From Thomasclavelia sp047249845 (GTDB lineage: Bacteria; Bacillota_I; Bacilli_A; Erysipelotrichales; Coprobacillaceae), in assembly GCF_047249845.1 (NCBI RefSeq), contig NZ_JBKTWO010000001.1, positions 62,001 to 126,000 of the forward strand: a stretch of 64,000 nucleotides of DNA. Direction: 5' to 3'. Numbering within the stretch: position 1 is the first letter of the stretch; the number at the start of each line of letters is the position of its first letter. Positions 41,319 through 50,964 of this stretch are shown here, one piece after another. The notes beneath the pieces are model-generated. The model saw only the letters and a list, made by a program, of their open reading frames with translations, did not search any database and was not told the DNA's origin. The translations under genes were made by a program, and so were the position numbers.

Positions 41319-42035
41319 ATGAAGTACAAGCGGGTATTATTGAAATTAAGTGGTGAGGCATTGGCTGGAGAAGATAAAACGGGGATAAGCGCACAAACTG
41401 TTGCTGATATTGCACGACAAATCAAAGATGCTAAAAATCTAGGTGTAGAGATTGCAATTGTATGTGGTGGTGGAAACTTATGGCGTGGTAAAACGGGTGC
41501 TGACATGGGAATGGATCGTTCTAGTGCCGATTATATGGGAATGTTAGCGACAGTGATGAATGGTTTGGCAGTGCAAAATGCATTAGAAGCTATAGATGTT
41601 CCTACTCGAGTTCTTTCGGCCATTGAAATGCGCCAGGTAGCTGAACCTTATATTAGAAGAAGAGCTATTCGTCATTTAGAGAAAGGAAGAATCGTAATAT
41701 TTGGAGCTGGTACAGGAAGTCCCTTTTTTACAACAGATACAACGGCCGCTCTAAGAGCAGCGGAAATAAACGCAGATGTAATCTTAATGGCAAAAAATGG
41801 TGTTGATGGTGTATATTCTGCAGATCCTAAAGTAGATTCAAGTGCAATACGTTTTGAAGAAATTTCATATTTTGATGTTTTACAAAAGGATTTAAAGATC
41901 ATGGATCAAACTGCTATTACTTTATGTAAAGATAATAATATTGATTTATGTGTATTTAATATGTCTGAAGATGGAAATATTGCTAAAGCATGTAATGGCG
42001 ATAAAATCGGAACAACTATTACAGGAGGAAAATAA
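41319..42035 (+). CDS. pyrH: UMP kinase
   Basis: 238 residues from the ATG at 41319, which has AAAAAGGAG 6-9 bases upstream. An upstream in-frame TTG at 41289 adds ten residues foreign to the family. The amino-acid-kinase fold shows RVLLKLSGEALAG, the glycine loop VCGGGNLWRG, and GAGTGSPFFTTDTTAALRA for nucleotide binding. It phosphorylates UMP to UDP and is allosterically controlled by UTP/GTP in bacteria. frr follows after 1 bp, the universal pyrH-frr pair. Normally tsf lies just upstream; here the accessory cassette separates them. Confidence 0.97.
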   Translation: MKYKRVLLKLSGEALAGEDKTGISAQTVADIARQIKDAKNLGVEIAIVCGGGNLWRGKTGADMGMDRSSADYMGMLATVMNGLAVQNALEAIDVPTRVLSAIEMRQVAEPYIRRRAIRHLEKGRIVIFGAGTGSPFFTTDTTAALRAAEINADVILMAKNGVDGVYSADPKVDSSAIRFEEISYFDVLQKDLKIMDQTAITLCKDNNIDLCVFNMSEDGNIAKACNGDKIGTTITGGK

Positions 42036-42036
42036 A

Positions 42037-42582
42037 ATGATAGATATGATTTTAGAAGATACAACTGAAAGAATGAATAAAACGATTGAATCTTTTCAAC
42101 GTGATTTAACTACTGTTAGAACAGGTCGTGCTAATCCATCAATGCTTGATCGGGTGATGGTCAATTATTATGGTTCGCCAACTCCAGTTAATCAGATTGC
42201 TGGTATTTCAGTAGTTGAAGGGCGTCAATTAGTTATTAAGCCATATGATAAATCTAGTATTAAAGATATTGAACATGGTATTTATGAAGCTGAATTAGGA
42301 TTGGCTCCACAAAATGATGGTGAAGTTATTAGAATTATGGTACCTGCTTTAACTGAAGAACGACGTAAAGAGTTTGCTAAACAAGTTTGGAAATTTGCTG
42401 AAAATGCAAAAGTATCGATTCGTAATATTCGTCGTGATAGTAATGATGAAATTAAAAAAGTTGATGGCAGTGAAGATGAGATAAAAGCAGGTCAAGAAAA
42501 AGTGCAAAAATTAACTGATAAATTTGTTAAAGAAATTGATGAAATTGCTAAAGTTAAAGAAAAAGAAATTATGACAGTATAA
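42037..42582 (+). CDS. frr: Ribosome recycling factor
   Basis: 181 residues from the ATG at 42037, with consensus AGGAGG 9-14 bases before it. The frame is open further upstream inside pyrH, but family proteins begin near this methionine. Signatures are DLTTVRTGRANPSMLDRV and VRIMVPALTEERRKEF-like IRIMVPALTEERRKEF. With EF-G, RRF splits post-termination ribosomes. It ends in a strong terminator, so pyrH-frr is a two-gene unit separate from uppS-cdsA-dxr-rseP. Confidence 0.97.
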   Translation: MIDMILEDTTERMNKTIESFQRDLTTVRTGRANPSMLDRVMVNYYGSPTPVNQIAGISVVEGRQLVIKPYDKSSIKDIEHGIYEAELGLAPQNDGEVIRIMVPALTEERRKEFAKQVWKFAENAKVSIRNIRRDSNDEIKKVDGSEDEIKAGQEKVQKLTDKFVKEIDEIAKVKEKEIMTV

Positions 42583-42586
42583 TAGG

Positions 42587-42617
42587 GATGCTAAAGTAAA
42601 ATTTAGCATCTTTTTTT
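42587..42617 (+). terminator. Intrinsic terminator after frr
   Basis: GATGCTAAA pairs with TTTAGCATC (9 bp, 6-nt loop), then TTTTTTT. Confidence 0.88.
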
Positions 42618-42667
42618 ATAATGCTTATAAGAGAAATTTTGAAAGCCTTTTTTTTATGAGGAATTTA

Positions 42668-42676
42668 TGGTATAAT
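42668..42676 (+). promoter_or_regulatory. Extended -10 promoter for uppS-cdsA-dxr-rseP
   Basis: TGG-TATAAT (42668-42676). The -35 position is only a T-rich run, so the extended -10 probably carries recognition. Confidence 0.6.
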
Positions 42677-42704
42677 CTCGAATAGTTAAACAGGAGGTCA
42701 ACAA

Positions 42705-43460
42705 ATGTTTTTTAAAAAAGATAAAGTAGAAGATAATGATTATCATGATCTTGATTTAGATAATATTCCTAAACACATAGCTTTTATTATGGATGGAAAT
42801 GGAAGGTGGGCTAAAAAAAGAAAAATGCCACGTACTTATGGTCATCATGAAGGAACAAAAACAATTCGTGATATTGCTTTAAAATGTAATGAGTTAAAAG
42901 TTGAAGCAATGACCGTATATGCTTTTTCAACTGAAAACTTTGCTCGTCCTGAAAAAGAAGTACAGTATATTTTTAAGTTACCAAAGGATTTTTTTGAGTT
43001 ATATATGAAAGAATTAATGGAAAATAATGTTAAGATTTGTACGATTGGTCATTTAGATATGGCTCCCCAGGAAACCCAAAGTATCATTAATACAGCAATT
43101 GAAAAAACTAAAAATAATACGGGTTTAAAATTATGTTTTGCTTTTATATATGGTGGTCGTGATGAAATTGTTCATGCTAGTAAAAATATTGCAATCAAAT
43201 TAAAAGAGGGATTAATTAAAGAAGAAGATATTAATGAGCAATTATTTAGTAGTGAATTAATGACTAAGGATCTTCCTGATGTAGATTTGATGGTGAGAAC
43301 AAGCGGGGAACAACGCTTATCAAATTTTTTATTATGGCAGTTAGCTTATGCTGAATTTGTATTTACTGACGTACTGTGGCCGGATTTTAATGATGAGGAA
43401 TTATATAAAGCAATTTGGCTGTATCAAAATCGTGATCGACGCTTTGGAGGTTTAAAATAA
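42705..43460 (+). CDS. uppS: Isoprenyl transferase (undecaprenyl diphosphate synthase)
   Basis: 251 residues. Cis-prenyltransferase making the C55 lipid carrier for peptidoglycan. The active-site motif is IAFIMDGNGRWAKKR, with catalytic Asp30, and the substrate-binding end is VDLMVRTSGEQRLSNFLLWQ with FVFTDVLWPDF. CAGGAGG precedes the ATG. The stop codon overlaps the cdsA ATG by one base. It uses isopentenyl diphosphate, whose MEP-pathway enzyme DXR is encoded two genes downstream. Confidence 0.97.
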   Translation: MFFKKDKVEDNDYHDLDLDNIPKHIAFIMDGNGRWAKKRKMPRTYGHHEGTKTIRDIALKCNELKVEAMTVYAFSTENFARPEKEVQYIFKLPKDFFELYMKELMENNVKICTIGHLDMAPQETQSIINTAIEKTKNNTGLKLCFAFIYGGRDEIVHASKNIAIKLKEGLIKEEDINEQLFSSELMTKDLPDVDLMVRTSGEQRLSNFLLWQLAYAEFVFTDVLWPDFNDEELYKAIWLYQNRDRRFGGLK

Positions 43461-44242
43461 TGAAACAAAGAATTATTACTGCTTTTTTACTTATGGCGGT
43501 AGCTTTACCTTGTGTTATTTTAGGAGGATATTATTTTAAGGGTCTAATTGGGGTAATCTTAGCACTTTCTGTTTATGAGATGTTGCATATTTGTACGCGT
43601 CCTAAAATTAAACTTTATATCTACCCAATCGTGTTTTTGTTTTTTAGCTATGGATTTTTATTTGACCAAGATGATTTATTTTTGGCTTCATATGGGATTT
43701 TAGTTTATTTGATTATTTTGTTTGCAGCAACAATTTTTGATGAAACGCTAACAATTGAAAGAACGAGTTATATTTTTACTATGGGCGTATTAGTATGTGC
43801 AGGTTTACATTCATTAATGTCACTTCGTGATGTATATGGATTTCAATATTTGTTGTTGCTGGCATTAGCTACTTATGGTAGTGATACAGGGGCGTATTTT
43901 GCGGGAGTATTTTTAGGAAAGCATAAGTTGATTCCAAGACTTTCACCTAAAAAAACAATTGAAGGATCTATTGGTGGAATAGTTTTGGGTACAATTTTGG
44001 CGGTTAGTTATGCAGGATATCTTGGACTAGTTGAAACAAATCCTGTTTTAATTGTAGCTTGTTTTGTTTTAACTTTTACTAGTCAAATTGGAGATTTGGT
44101 TTTTAGTGCTGTAAAACGTCATTTTGGGGTAAAAGATTATTCTGGTTTATTACCTGGTCACGGTGGTATTTTAGATCGAATTGATAGTATATTATTTAAT
44201 GCGATTGTATTTAGTTTCTTTTTAGTAATGGTGAGGTTATAA
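43460..44242 (+). CDS. cdsA: Phosphatidate cytidylyltransferase
   Basis: 260 residues with about seven to eight membrane helices. The family signature near the C-terminus is SQIGDLVFSAVKRHFGVKD and SGLLPGHGGILDRIDS, and LSPKKTIEGSIGG lies before it. It makes CDP-diacylglycerol for phospholipid synthesis. The ATG at 43460 shares its A with the uppS stop; GGAGG lies inside uppS at 43446. The gene order uppS-cdsA-dxr-rseP is the standard Firmicute one. Confidence 0.97.
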   Translation: MKQRIITAFLLMAVALPCVILGGYYFKGLIGVILALSVYEMLHICTRPKIKLYIYPIVFLFFSYGFLFDQDDLFLASYGILVYLIILFAATIFDETLTIERTSYIFTMGVLVCAGLHSLMSLRDVYGFQYLLLLALATYGSDTGAYFAGVFLGKHKLIPRLSPKKTIEGSIGGIVLGTILAVSYAGYLGLVETNPVLIVACFVLTFTSQIGDLVFSAVKRHFGVKDYSGLLPGHGGILDRIDSILFNAIVFSFFLVMVRL

Positions 44243-44243
44243 A

Positions 44244-45395
44244 ATGAAAAATATTACAGTATTAGGGGTAACTGGTTCAATTGGAATGCAAACTGTTGAT
44301 GTTGTTAAAAATCATCCTGATGAATTTAAAATTATTGCAATGTCAGCTGGATATAATATAAATAAAGTTGAAGAAATTTTAAAAATGATCGATGTTAAAT
44401 ATATTTGTGTAGTTAAGAAGGAAGATGCTGATTATTTGCAAGCTAAATATCCTGATAAATATATTTATCATGGAACAGATGGTCTAATTAAAATTGCAAT
44501 ATTGAATGAGGTAGAGATCGTATTAAATGCAATTGTCGGATTTGCTGGTTTATTACCAACAATTGAAGCTATTAAAGCTAAAAAAGATATTGCTTTGGCA
44601 AATAAGGAAACTTTAGTTGTTGCAGGGCATATAATTACTAAGCTTGTAAAGGAATATGATGTAGCTCTTTTGCCAGTTGATAGTGAACATTCAGCTATTT
44701 TCCAATCTTTAAATGGCGAAAGTAAAAAACAAATAAAGAAAATTATTTTAACAGCTAGTGGTGGCAGTTTTCGTGATAAGACTCGTGAAGAACTTATTGG
44801 GGTAAGTGTTCAGGAAGCTTTAAATCATCCTAATTGGTCGATGGGAGCTAAAATTACGATTGATAGTGCAACACTTTTTAATAAAGGGTTAGAAGTTATT
44901 GAAGCAAAGTGGCTTTTTGATGTTAGTTATGATCAAATAGAGGTTTTAATTCATCCTGAGAGTATTATTCATTCAATGGTTGAGTTTGTTGATACTTCAA
45001 TTATTGGTCAATTAGGAAATCCTGATATGCGCTTACCAATTCAATATGCTTTGACATATCCGCAACGTGATGTTTTATTTGGTGGAGAAAGTTTAGATTT
45101 AGCTAAAATTGCAACTTTAACTTTTAAAAAACCAGATTTTAATCGGTTTAAGGCTTTATCATTAGCTTATCAAGCTGGACGTGAGGGTGGTAGTAAACCA
45201 TGTGTCTTAAATGCTGCTAACGAGCAGGCTAATGAATTATTTAGAAATGGTTAGATAGAATTTTTAAAAATTGAAGAGTTAGTTGAAAAGGCTCTTTGTA
45301 ATCATCAATTTATCAAGGACCCAACTTTACAGCAATTAATTGAAGTTGATACCTGGGCCCGTAATTTTGTGTTAAAAGAGATAGGAGAAGATTAA
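44244..45395 (+). pseudogene. dxr: 1-deoxy-D-xylulose 5-phosphate reductoisomerase interrupted by an in-frame TAG
   Basis: The first 336 residues read as normal DXR: NADPH site GVTGSIGMQTVDV, metal/substrate segments LPVDSEHSAIFQ, LTASGGSFRD, GAKITIDSATLFNKGLEVIEA and LIHPESIIHSMVEF. Then TAG at 45252-45254 stops translation at ...NEQANELFRNG. Without any frameshift the frame continues for 46 more codons (IEFLKIEELVEKAL..., VDTWARNFVLKEIGED) to TAA at 45393. That gives 383 codons, the usual DXR length. The missing tail contributes to the C-terminal helical bundle, so the truncated product is probably impaired. One base change (e.g. from CAG or AAG) explains it; a sequencing error or suppression is possible. 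The product would catalyse the committed MEP-pathway step. Confidence 0.9.
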
Positions 45396-46474
45396 TGCAG
45401 ACATTAATAAATATAGTAGTTTTTATTTTAATCTTAGGAATTGTTGTTTTAGTACATGAGTTAGGGCATTTTTTAACAGCAAAATCTTTTGGGGTTTTTT
45501 GTAGTGAATTTTCAATTGGAATGGGTCCGAAATTATTTTCTCGGAAAATTGGTGAAACGGAATATGAAATTAGAGCATTACCAATCGGTGGTTTTGTCAG
45601 TATGGCTGGTGAAGCTGATAATGATATCGAAGAGTTTAAGGATGTTCCTGTTGAAAGAACGTTAAAAGGAATTAGTTGTTGGAAAAAGTGTGTTGTTTTC
45701 TTAGCAGGTGTCTTTATGAATTTTATATTATCACTAGTCATTTTAATAAGTGTATATTGTTTTATCAATGTTCAGACTAATACTTCTGAAATTGGAACTG
45801 TTAGTAATGATAGTCCAGCGATGATGGCAGGGTTAGAAGCAGGTGATACGATTTCTAAAGTAACTTATAATGGTCAAGAGAATATTATTGCTTCTTTTAG
45901 TGATCTTCAGGAAGTATTAGATAATTCAAATTTGAAGTTAAATAGTGATCAGCTTACTTTAAAAGTTGAGATTGTTCGTGATGGTAAAACAATGACTAAA
46001 AATGTCAATGCTAAATATGATAAGGACAGTGATTCTTATGTTATGGGGATTAAAGCAGCTACAAGACGTTTAAGTTTTTTTGAAGCAGTAAACTATGGTC
46101 TAGATCAATTTAAAACGATGGCATTATTGATATTTACTACTTTAGGTAAATTAATTACTGATTCTGCTAATACAATCGGTCAGTTATCTGGACCTGCAGG
46201 GATATACAATGTTACTTCAGAAATAACCCAGACAGGTTCGATTAGTCAATTGTTGATTTTATTATCACTGTTATCTACTAATATTGGAATGTTTAATTTA
46301 TTACCAATTCCTGGGTTGGATGGATGTCAGGTGATTTTTGCTGTAGTAGAGAAGGTAATTGGTCGTGAGTTACCGACTAAATTAAAATATACTCTTCAGG
46401 TAATTGGATTGTTATTGGTATTTGGTCTAATGATTTTCGTTACCATTAATGATATTTCTAAAATATTTGGTTAA
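45395..46474 (+). CDS. rseP: Site-2 intramembrane metalloprotease RseP
   Basis: 359 residues. Zinc motif HELGH at 21-25 in the first membrane helix, a PDZ domain at about 130-215 (SPAMMAGLEAGDTISKV) and the second metal ligand in NLLPIPGLDGCQV near the C-terminal membrane helices. The protease cuts membrane-embedded anti-sigma factors and remnant signal peptides. Its ATG overlaps the distal dxr stop (TAATG); the internal TAG in dxr therefore leaves 141 untranslated bases upstream and may lower RseP expression. AGGAGAAG precedes the ATG. A terminator overlaps its 3' end. Confidence 0.96.
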   Translation: MQTLINIVVFILILGIVVLVHELGHFLTAKSFGVFCSEFSIGMGPKLFSRKIGETEYEIRALPIGGFVSMAGEADNDIEEFKDVPVERTLKGISCWKKCVVFLAGVFMNFILSLVILISVYCFINVQTNTSEIGTVSNDSPAMMAGLEAGDTISKVTYNGQENIIASFSDLQEVLDNSNLKLNSDQLTLKVEIVRDGKTMTKNVNAKYDKDSDSYVMGIKAATRRLSFFEAVNYGLDQFKTMALLIFTTLGKLITDSANTIGQLSGPAGIYNVTSEITQTGSISQLLILLSLLSTNIGMFNLLPIPGLDGCQVIFAVVEKVIGRELPTKLKYTLQVIGLLLVFGLMIFVTINDISKIFG

Positions 46475-46494
46475 AGGGAATTAAATTCCCTTTT
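46473..46494 (+). terminator. Intrinsic terminator after rseP
   Basis: AAAGGGAAT pairs with ATTCCCTTT (9 bp, 3-nt loop), then TTTTC. Confidence 0.8.
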
Positions 46495-46498
46495 CTTG

Positions 46499-46507
46499 TG
46501 CTATAAT
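46499..46507 (+). promoter_or_regulatory. Extended -10 promoter for polC
   Basis: TGC-TATAAT, just after the rseP terminator; no clear -35 box. Confidence 0.55.
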
Positions 46508-46546
46508 AGCATTCATGAATTTAAGGTTTAAATGTGGGGTGAAAGA

Positions 46547-49500
46547 ATGGAAGATAAATTATTAATATTACTAAAGAACTTAAAAATTAATGAACAAGTG
46601 CATAATTTAAATGAGGGAAAAATAACTAAGGTAGTAGTAGGAAAAGATGATAGTTATACATTTCATTTATCATTTAAACAGTTAATTCCTTTTGCTGAAT
46701 ATCAGTTATTATTACAAGGTAGAGAAAATTTCCCCTATCCTGTAAAGTATCAAATTAATTATGAAGAAACAAATTTTAATGTTGAAGAATTATTACCATA
46801 TGTTGGGTATCTTTTAGAAAAATTAAAATTAGATTATCCTGTCTGTTCTACTTTAACTGTAGATAATTTTAAAATTGGGTCAATTATAAAGATCGAGACT
46901 TGTAATGAAATCCAATTAGAACAATTGTCACAACTAAGATTACAAATTGAGGGATTATTTAATAGTGTCGGAATTAATAAAACAATTGATTTTTATATTG
47001 ATGAAAATAATGATGTATTTAAAGATATTAAAGAAGAAATGGAGGCTTATGAGCCTGTAGAAATTGATATGTCTTTATTACAAAAACCAGAAAAAGCACC
47101 AGTACAAGAAAATAATTATAAAAATAATTATCGTTCTAAAGGGACTGCTATTGATATGAAAATTGAAGAAATCACAAATCAAACAATGGAGAACAATATT
47201 ATTATTAAAGGATATGTTTTTAAAACAGAAATGATTAAAACAAGGGCTGGAAAACATATTCAAAGTCTTTGGGTTACTGATTATACTGATTCCATTATTG
47301 TTAAAAGATTTGAAAACAATTCAAATAATTCACTTGAAGAATTGAAAGTTATTGGCAAAGGAAATATTTGGATCAAGGTACGTGGTGAAGCACGATTTGA
47401 TAGTTTTGCTCATGAAACTGTATTAATGGCAAGAGAAATTGAAGTAATCAAAAGTCCTGCACCAAGAAAAGATACTTGTGAAGCTAAAAGAGTTGAGTTA
47501 CATACACATTCAAAAATGTCTGCAATGGATGGAATTGGTACTATTTCTCAATACATTAATGCTGTAGCTTCATGGGGACATAAGGCTATTGCTGTAACTG
47601 ATCATGGAAATGTTCAGTCTTTTCCAGAAGCTCAAATGGCAAGTGGTAAAGCAGGGGTTAAGATGATTTATGGAGTTGAGTTTAATATGGTGGACCCCGT
47701 TTTAAATATCGTATATAATCCGATTGACACATCGATTGAACATGCTACTTATGTTTCTTTTGACTTAGAAACAACTGGACTTTCAGTAATTCATGATGGA
47801 ATAACGGAATTTGGTGCAGTTAAGATTCGCAATGGTGAAGTGATTGACAGAATGCAGCGATTTATTAACCCTGGTAAAACAATTTCTTCTAGAATCACAA
47901 ATCTTACTAGTATTACTAATGATATGGTTAAAAATGAGCCAACGATTGATGTTGTTTTACCAGAAATAATGGAGTTTTTTGGCGACTGTATTTTAGTTGC
48001 TCATAATGCTAATTTTGATGTTGGTTTTTTAAATGAAAATTTAAAACGTAATAACTTACCAGAAATTAATAATCCTGTAATCGATTCTCTTGCCTTAGCT
48101 AGGGCAATATTAAAACCAATGAAGTCATATCGTTTAGGAAATGTTTGTCGTACATATCGGGTTAATTATGATGATGAAGTTGCCCACCGGGCAGATTATG
48201 ATGCCCAAGTATTGGGTGAAGTTTTTAATTTAATGATTCATCAGATTATGCAAACTGGCAAATATAGTTTATTGGATTTATGTGAGTTGACAGGTGATGA
48301 TATTTATAAAATTGTTTATCCTTATCATATGACTGCTCTGGCCTTAAATAAAACAGGTTTGAAAAATATGTTTAAGTTAGTTAGTGAGGCAAATACAAAA
48401 TATTTCCATGGAGGAACACGTATTCCTAAAGAACGGCTTGAATATTATCGTGAGGGTTTATTATATGGCAGCAGTTGTTATAATAGTGATGTTTTTGAAG
48501 CTGCACTAAATCTTTCGGATGAAAAACTTGAACAAGCAATGAAGTTTTATGATTATATTGAAATTCAGCCAATTGAAGATTACTATCATTTAATTGAACG
48601 TGGTAAATTACAAGATCGTGATGAATTGATCAAGTCATTACATCGGATCGTTGATTGTGCTAAGAAATTGAATAAGATGATTGTAGCTACTGGTGATGTT
48701 CATTTTCTTGATGTGAAAGATAAAATATTTAGAGATGTTTTTATCTCAAATCCAACTATTGGAATTGGTCATAAAGCCCATCCATTATGTGATCGTCGTA
48801 ATCCAAAAGCTAAAAATCCTTGTCAATATTTAAGAACTACGAATGAAATGTTAGAATGTTATCCATATTTACCTCAAGAGGAAGTCTTTGAATATGTAGT
48901 TACTAACACTAATAAAATTGCTGATATGGTTGAAGAAATCAAGCCGGTACATGATAAACTTTTTACCCCTAAAATTGAAGGGGCTGATGATAATTTAAAA
49001 AATCTATGTTATGAAACAGCTTATAAAACTTATGGGAAACCATTACCAACAATTGTTGAAAAGAGATTAGAAAAAGAATTAAGTAATATTATTAAACATG
49101 GTTTCGGGGTGATTTATTATATCTCTCACTTACTAGTTAAAAAGTCAAATGATGATGGTTATTTGGTTGGTTCTCGAGGGTCAGTTGGTTCTTCGTTTGT
49201 TGCGACAATGTCAGGGATAACCGAGGTTAATCCTTTGCCACCTCATTATGTTTGTCTTAAATGTTCACATAGTGAATTTTTAGAAGAAGGGGTTATTGCT
49301 GATGGTTATGACTTGGAGGATAAGGTTTGTCCTAAATGTGGTGCAATAATGAAAGGAGAAGGTCATAATATTCCATTTGAAACTTTCTTGGGTTTTAATG
49401 CCGATAAAGTTCCAGATATCGATCTTAACTTTTCTGGGGAGTATCAAGCTAATGCACATGCTTTTACGAAGGAAATTTTTGGTGAAGATCATGTTTTTAG

Positions 49501-50866
49501 AGCGGGGACTATTTCTACTGTAGCGGAAAAAACAGCTTATGGTTACGCTAAAGGATATGCTGAATTAATGGGAATTGATCAGACAATCAGGAGTGCTGAG
49601 TTAGAAAGAATTGCTGCTGGTTGTGGTGGGGTAAAAAGAACTACTGGTCAACATCCAGGGGGGATTATTGTAATTCCTGGAGATATGGATGTATTTGATT
49701 TTACACCTTATCAATATCCAGCTGATGATTTATCAGCAACATGGAAAACTACCCATTTTGATTTCCATGCAATTCATGATAATGTGTTGAAATTTGATAT
49801 TTTAGGACATGTAGATCCAACTGTTACTAGAGCGTTGCAAGATTTAACGGGAATTGATCCTAAAACAATTCCTACTAATGATAAAAAAGTCATGTCACTT
49901 TTTACAAGTAGTGAGGCATTAGGATGTAATTTGGATTTTATTGGGTGTAAAAATGGTGCTTTAGGGCTACCGGAATTTGGTACTACCTTTGTTCGAGGCA
50001 TGCTAGACCAGACAAAACCTAAATCCTTTAGTGATTTGGTTATTATTTCGGGGTTATCTCATGGTACAGATGTTTATTTAGGAAATGCTGAAAGTTTGAT
50101 TAAATCAGGTACTTGTACTCTTTCTGAGGTAATTGGGTGTCGTGATGATATCATGGTTTATTTAATTGAGAAAGGTTTACCGAACAAAGATGCATTTGAT
50201 ATTATGGAATGTGTTCGTAAGGGGAAATCACCTGCTGTTTTCCCAGAAAAAAAATATGAAGAATTAATGAAAAAATATAATGTACCACAATGGTATATTG
50301 ATTCTTGTAAAAAAATTAAATATATGTTCCCTAAAGCTCATGCTGTAGCTTATGTTCTTTCAGCTATTCGAGTTGCATGGTGGAAAGTTTATTATCCACG
50401 TGAATATTATGCTGTTTATTTTTCAACTCGTTGTGATTTTTATGAAATTGAGACTTTGATTCAAGGAAAAGATGCTATCATGGCAAGACGTGAGGAAATC
50501 ACCCAACTTAGATCTGAGAGAAGTTCTTCAAATAAAGATGAAGGATTGTGGGATGTTTTTGAAATTGCTTTGGAGATGATTGAACGTGGATTTCATTTTA
50601 GTCCAATTAGTTTAGAATATTCACAATCAAGTAAGTTTATTTTAGATCCAAATGATGAATATGCATTAATTCCTCCATTTAGCGCAATTGATGCCTTAGG
50701 AGAGGCAGTTGCTTCAACTGTAGTGGAAGCTCGTAAAGATGGACCGTTTTTATCAAAGGAGGATGTAATTAAACGAACTAAATTGAATAATTCACATATC
50801 AAAACATTAACTAAAATGGGTGTTTTTAATGGTATGCAGGAAAGAAATCAGTTATCACTTTTTTAA
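46547..50866 (+). CDS. polC: DNA polymerase III PolC-type alpha subunit
   Basis: 1,439 residues from the ATG at 46547 (GGGTGAAAG upstream); an in-frame ATG at 46532 has a poorer site. Domains in order: N-terminal domain, OB-fold (about 195-300), PHP domain (VELHTHSKMSAMDG, ~320), DEDDh 3'-5' exonuclease inserted in PHP (SFDLETTGL at ~405, AHNANFDVGF, AHRADYDAQ), a zinc-binding CLKC/CPKC cluster, and the palm with PDIDLNFSGEYQ and FRAGTISTVAEKTAYG. This combination is unique to PolC, the leading-strand replicase of low-GC Gram-positives. proS, commonly between rseP and polC, is absent. Confidence 0.98.
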   Translation: MEDKLLILLKNLKINEQVHNLNEGKITKVVVGKDDSYTFHLSFKQLIPFAEYQLLLQGRENFPYPVKYQINYEETNFNVEELLPYVGYLLEKLKLDYPVCSTLTVDNFKIGSIIKIETCNEIQLEQLSQLRLQIEGLFNSVGINKTIDFYIDENNDVFKDIKEEMEAYEPVEIDMSLLQKPEKAPVQENNYKNNYRSKGTAIDMKIEEITNQTMENNIIIKGYVFKTEMIKTRAGKHIQSLWVTDYTDSIIVKRFENNSNNSLEELKVIGKGNIWIKVRGEARFDSFAHETVLMAREIEVIKSPAPRKDTCEAKRVELHTHSKMSAMDGIGTISQYINAVASWGHKAIAVTDHGNVQSFPEAQMASGKAGVKMIYGVEFNMVDPVLNIVYNPIDTSIEHATYVSFDLETTGLSVIHDGITEFGAVKIRNGEVIDRMQRFINPGKTISSRITNLTSITNDMVKNEPTIDVVLPEIMEFFGDCILVAHNANFDVGFLNENLKRNNLPEINNPVIDSLALARAILKPMKSYRLGNVCRTYRVNYDDEVAHRADYDAQVLGEVFNLMIHQIMQTGKYSLLDLCELTGDDIYKIVYPYHMTALALNKTGLKNMFKLVSEANTKYFHGGTRIPKERLEYYREGLLYGSSCYNSDVFEAALNLSDEKLEQAMKFYDYIEIQPIEDYYHLIERGKLQDRDELIKSLHRIVDCAKKLNKMIVATGDVHFLDVKDKIFRDVFISNPTIGIGHKAHPLCDRRNPKAKNPCQYLRTTNEMLECYPYLPQEEVFEYVVTNTNKIADMVEEIKPVHDKLFTPKIEGADDNLKNLCYETAYKTYGKPLPTIVEKRLEKELSNIIKHGFGVIYYISHLLVKKSNDDGYLVGSRGSVGSSFVATMSGITEVNPLPPHYVCLKCSHSEFLEEGVIADGYDLEDKVCPKCGAIMKGEGHNIPFETFLGFNADKVPDIDLNFSGEYQANAHAFTKEIFGEDHVFRAGTISTVAEKTAYGYAKGYAELMGIDQTIRSAELERIAAGCGGVKRTTGQHPGGIIVIPGDMDVFDFTPYQYPADDLSATWKTTHFDFHAIHDNVLKFDILGHVDPTVTRALQDLTGIDPKTIPTNDKKVMSLFTSSEALGCNLDFIGCKNGALGLPEFGTTFVRGMLDQTKPKSFSDLVIISGLSHGTDVYLGNAESLIKSGTCTLSEVIGCRDDIMVYLIEKGLPNKDAFDIMECVRKGKSPAVFPEKKYEELMKKYNVPQWYIDSCKKIKYMFPKAHAVAYVLSAIRVAWWKVYYPREYYAVYFSTRCDFYEIETLIQGKDAIMARREEITQLRSERSSSNKDEGLWDVFEIALEMIERGFHFSPISLEYSQSSKFILDPNDEYALIPPFSAIDALGEAVASTVVEARKDGPFLSKEDVIKRTKLNNSHIKTLTKMGVFNGMQERNQLSLF

Positions 50867-50870
50867 AAGG

Positions 50871-50899
50871 TTGCAATTATAATTGAGATGTGTTATTAT
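50871..50899 (+). promoter_or_regulatory. Promoter of the rimP-nusA-infB operon
   Basis: TTGCAA (50871-50876), 17-bp spacer, extended -10 TGT-TATTAT (50891-50899). It starts four bases after the polC stop. Confidence 0.75.
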
Positions 50900-50921
50900 A
50901 CAAGTAGTTTCATAGAGAAGC

Positions 50922-50948
50922 GAGTGGGGTAACCCACTCTTTATTATT
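50922..50948 (+). terminator. Leader attenuator upstream of rimP
   Basis: GAGTGGG pairs with CCCACTC (7 bp, GC-rich, GTAA loop), followed by TTTATTATT, lying between promoter and first gene. NusA-dependent attenuation of the rimP-nusA leader has been described in B. subtilis; a similar feedback loop here is inference. Confidence 0.6.
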
Positions 50949-50964
50949 GAATAGAGGTGAAATA

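Noticed and set aside
45252..45254. Selenocysteine or pyrrolysine decoding at the dxr TAG
   Set aside because: TAG is not a selenocysteine codon, no PYLIS-like context was recognised, and every other gene in the window uses standard stops. DXR has no such residue at this position.
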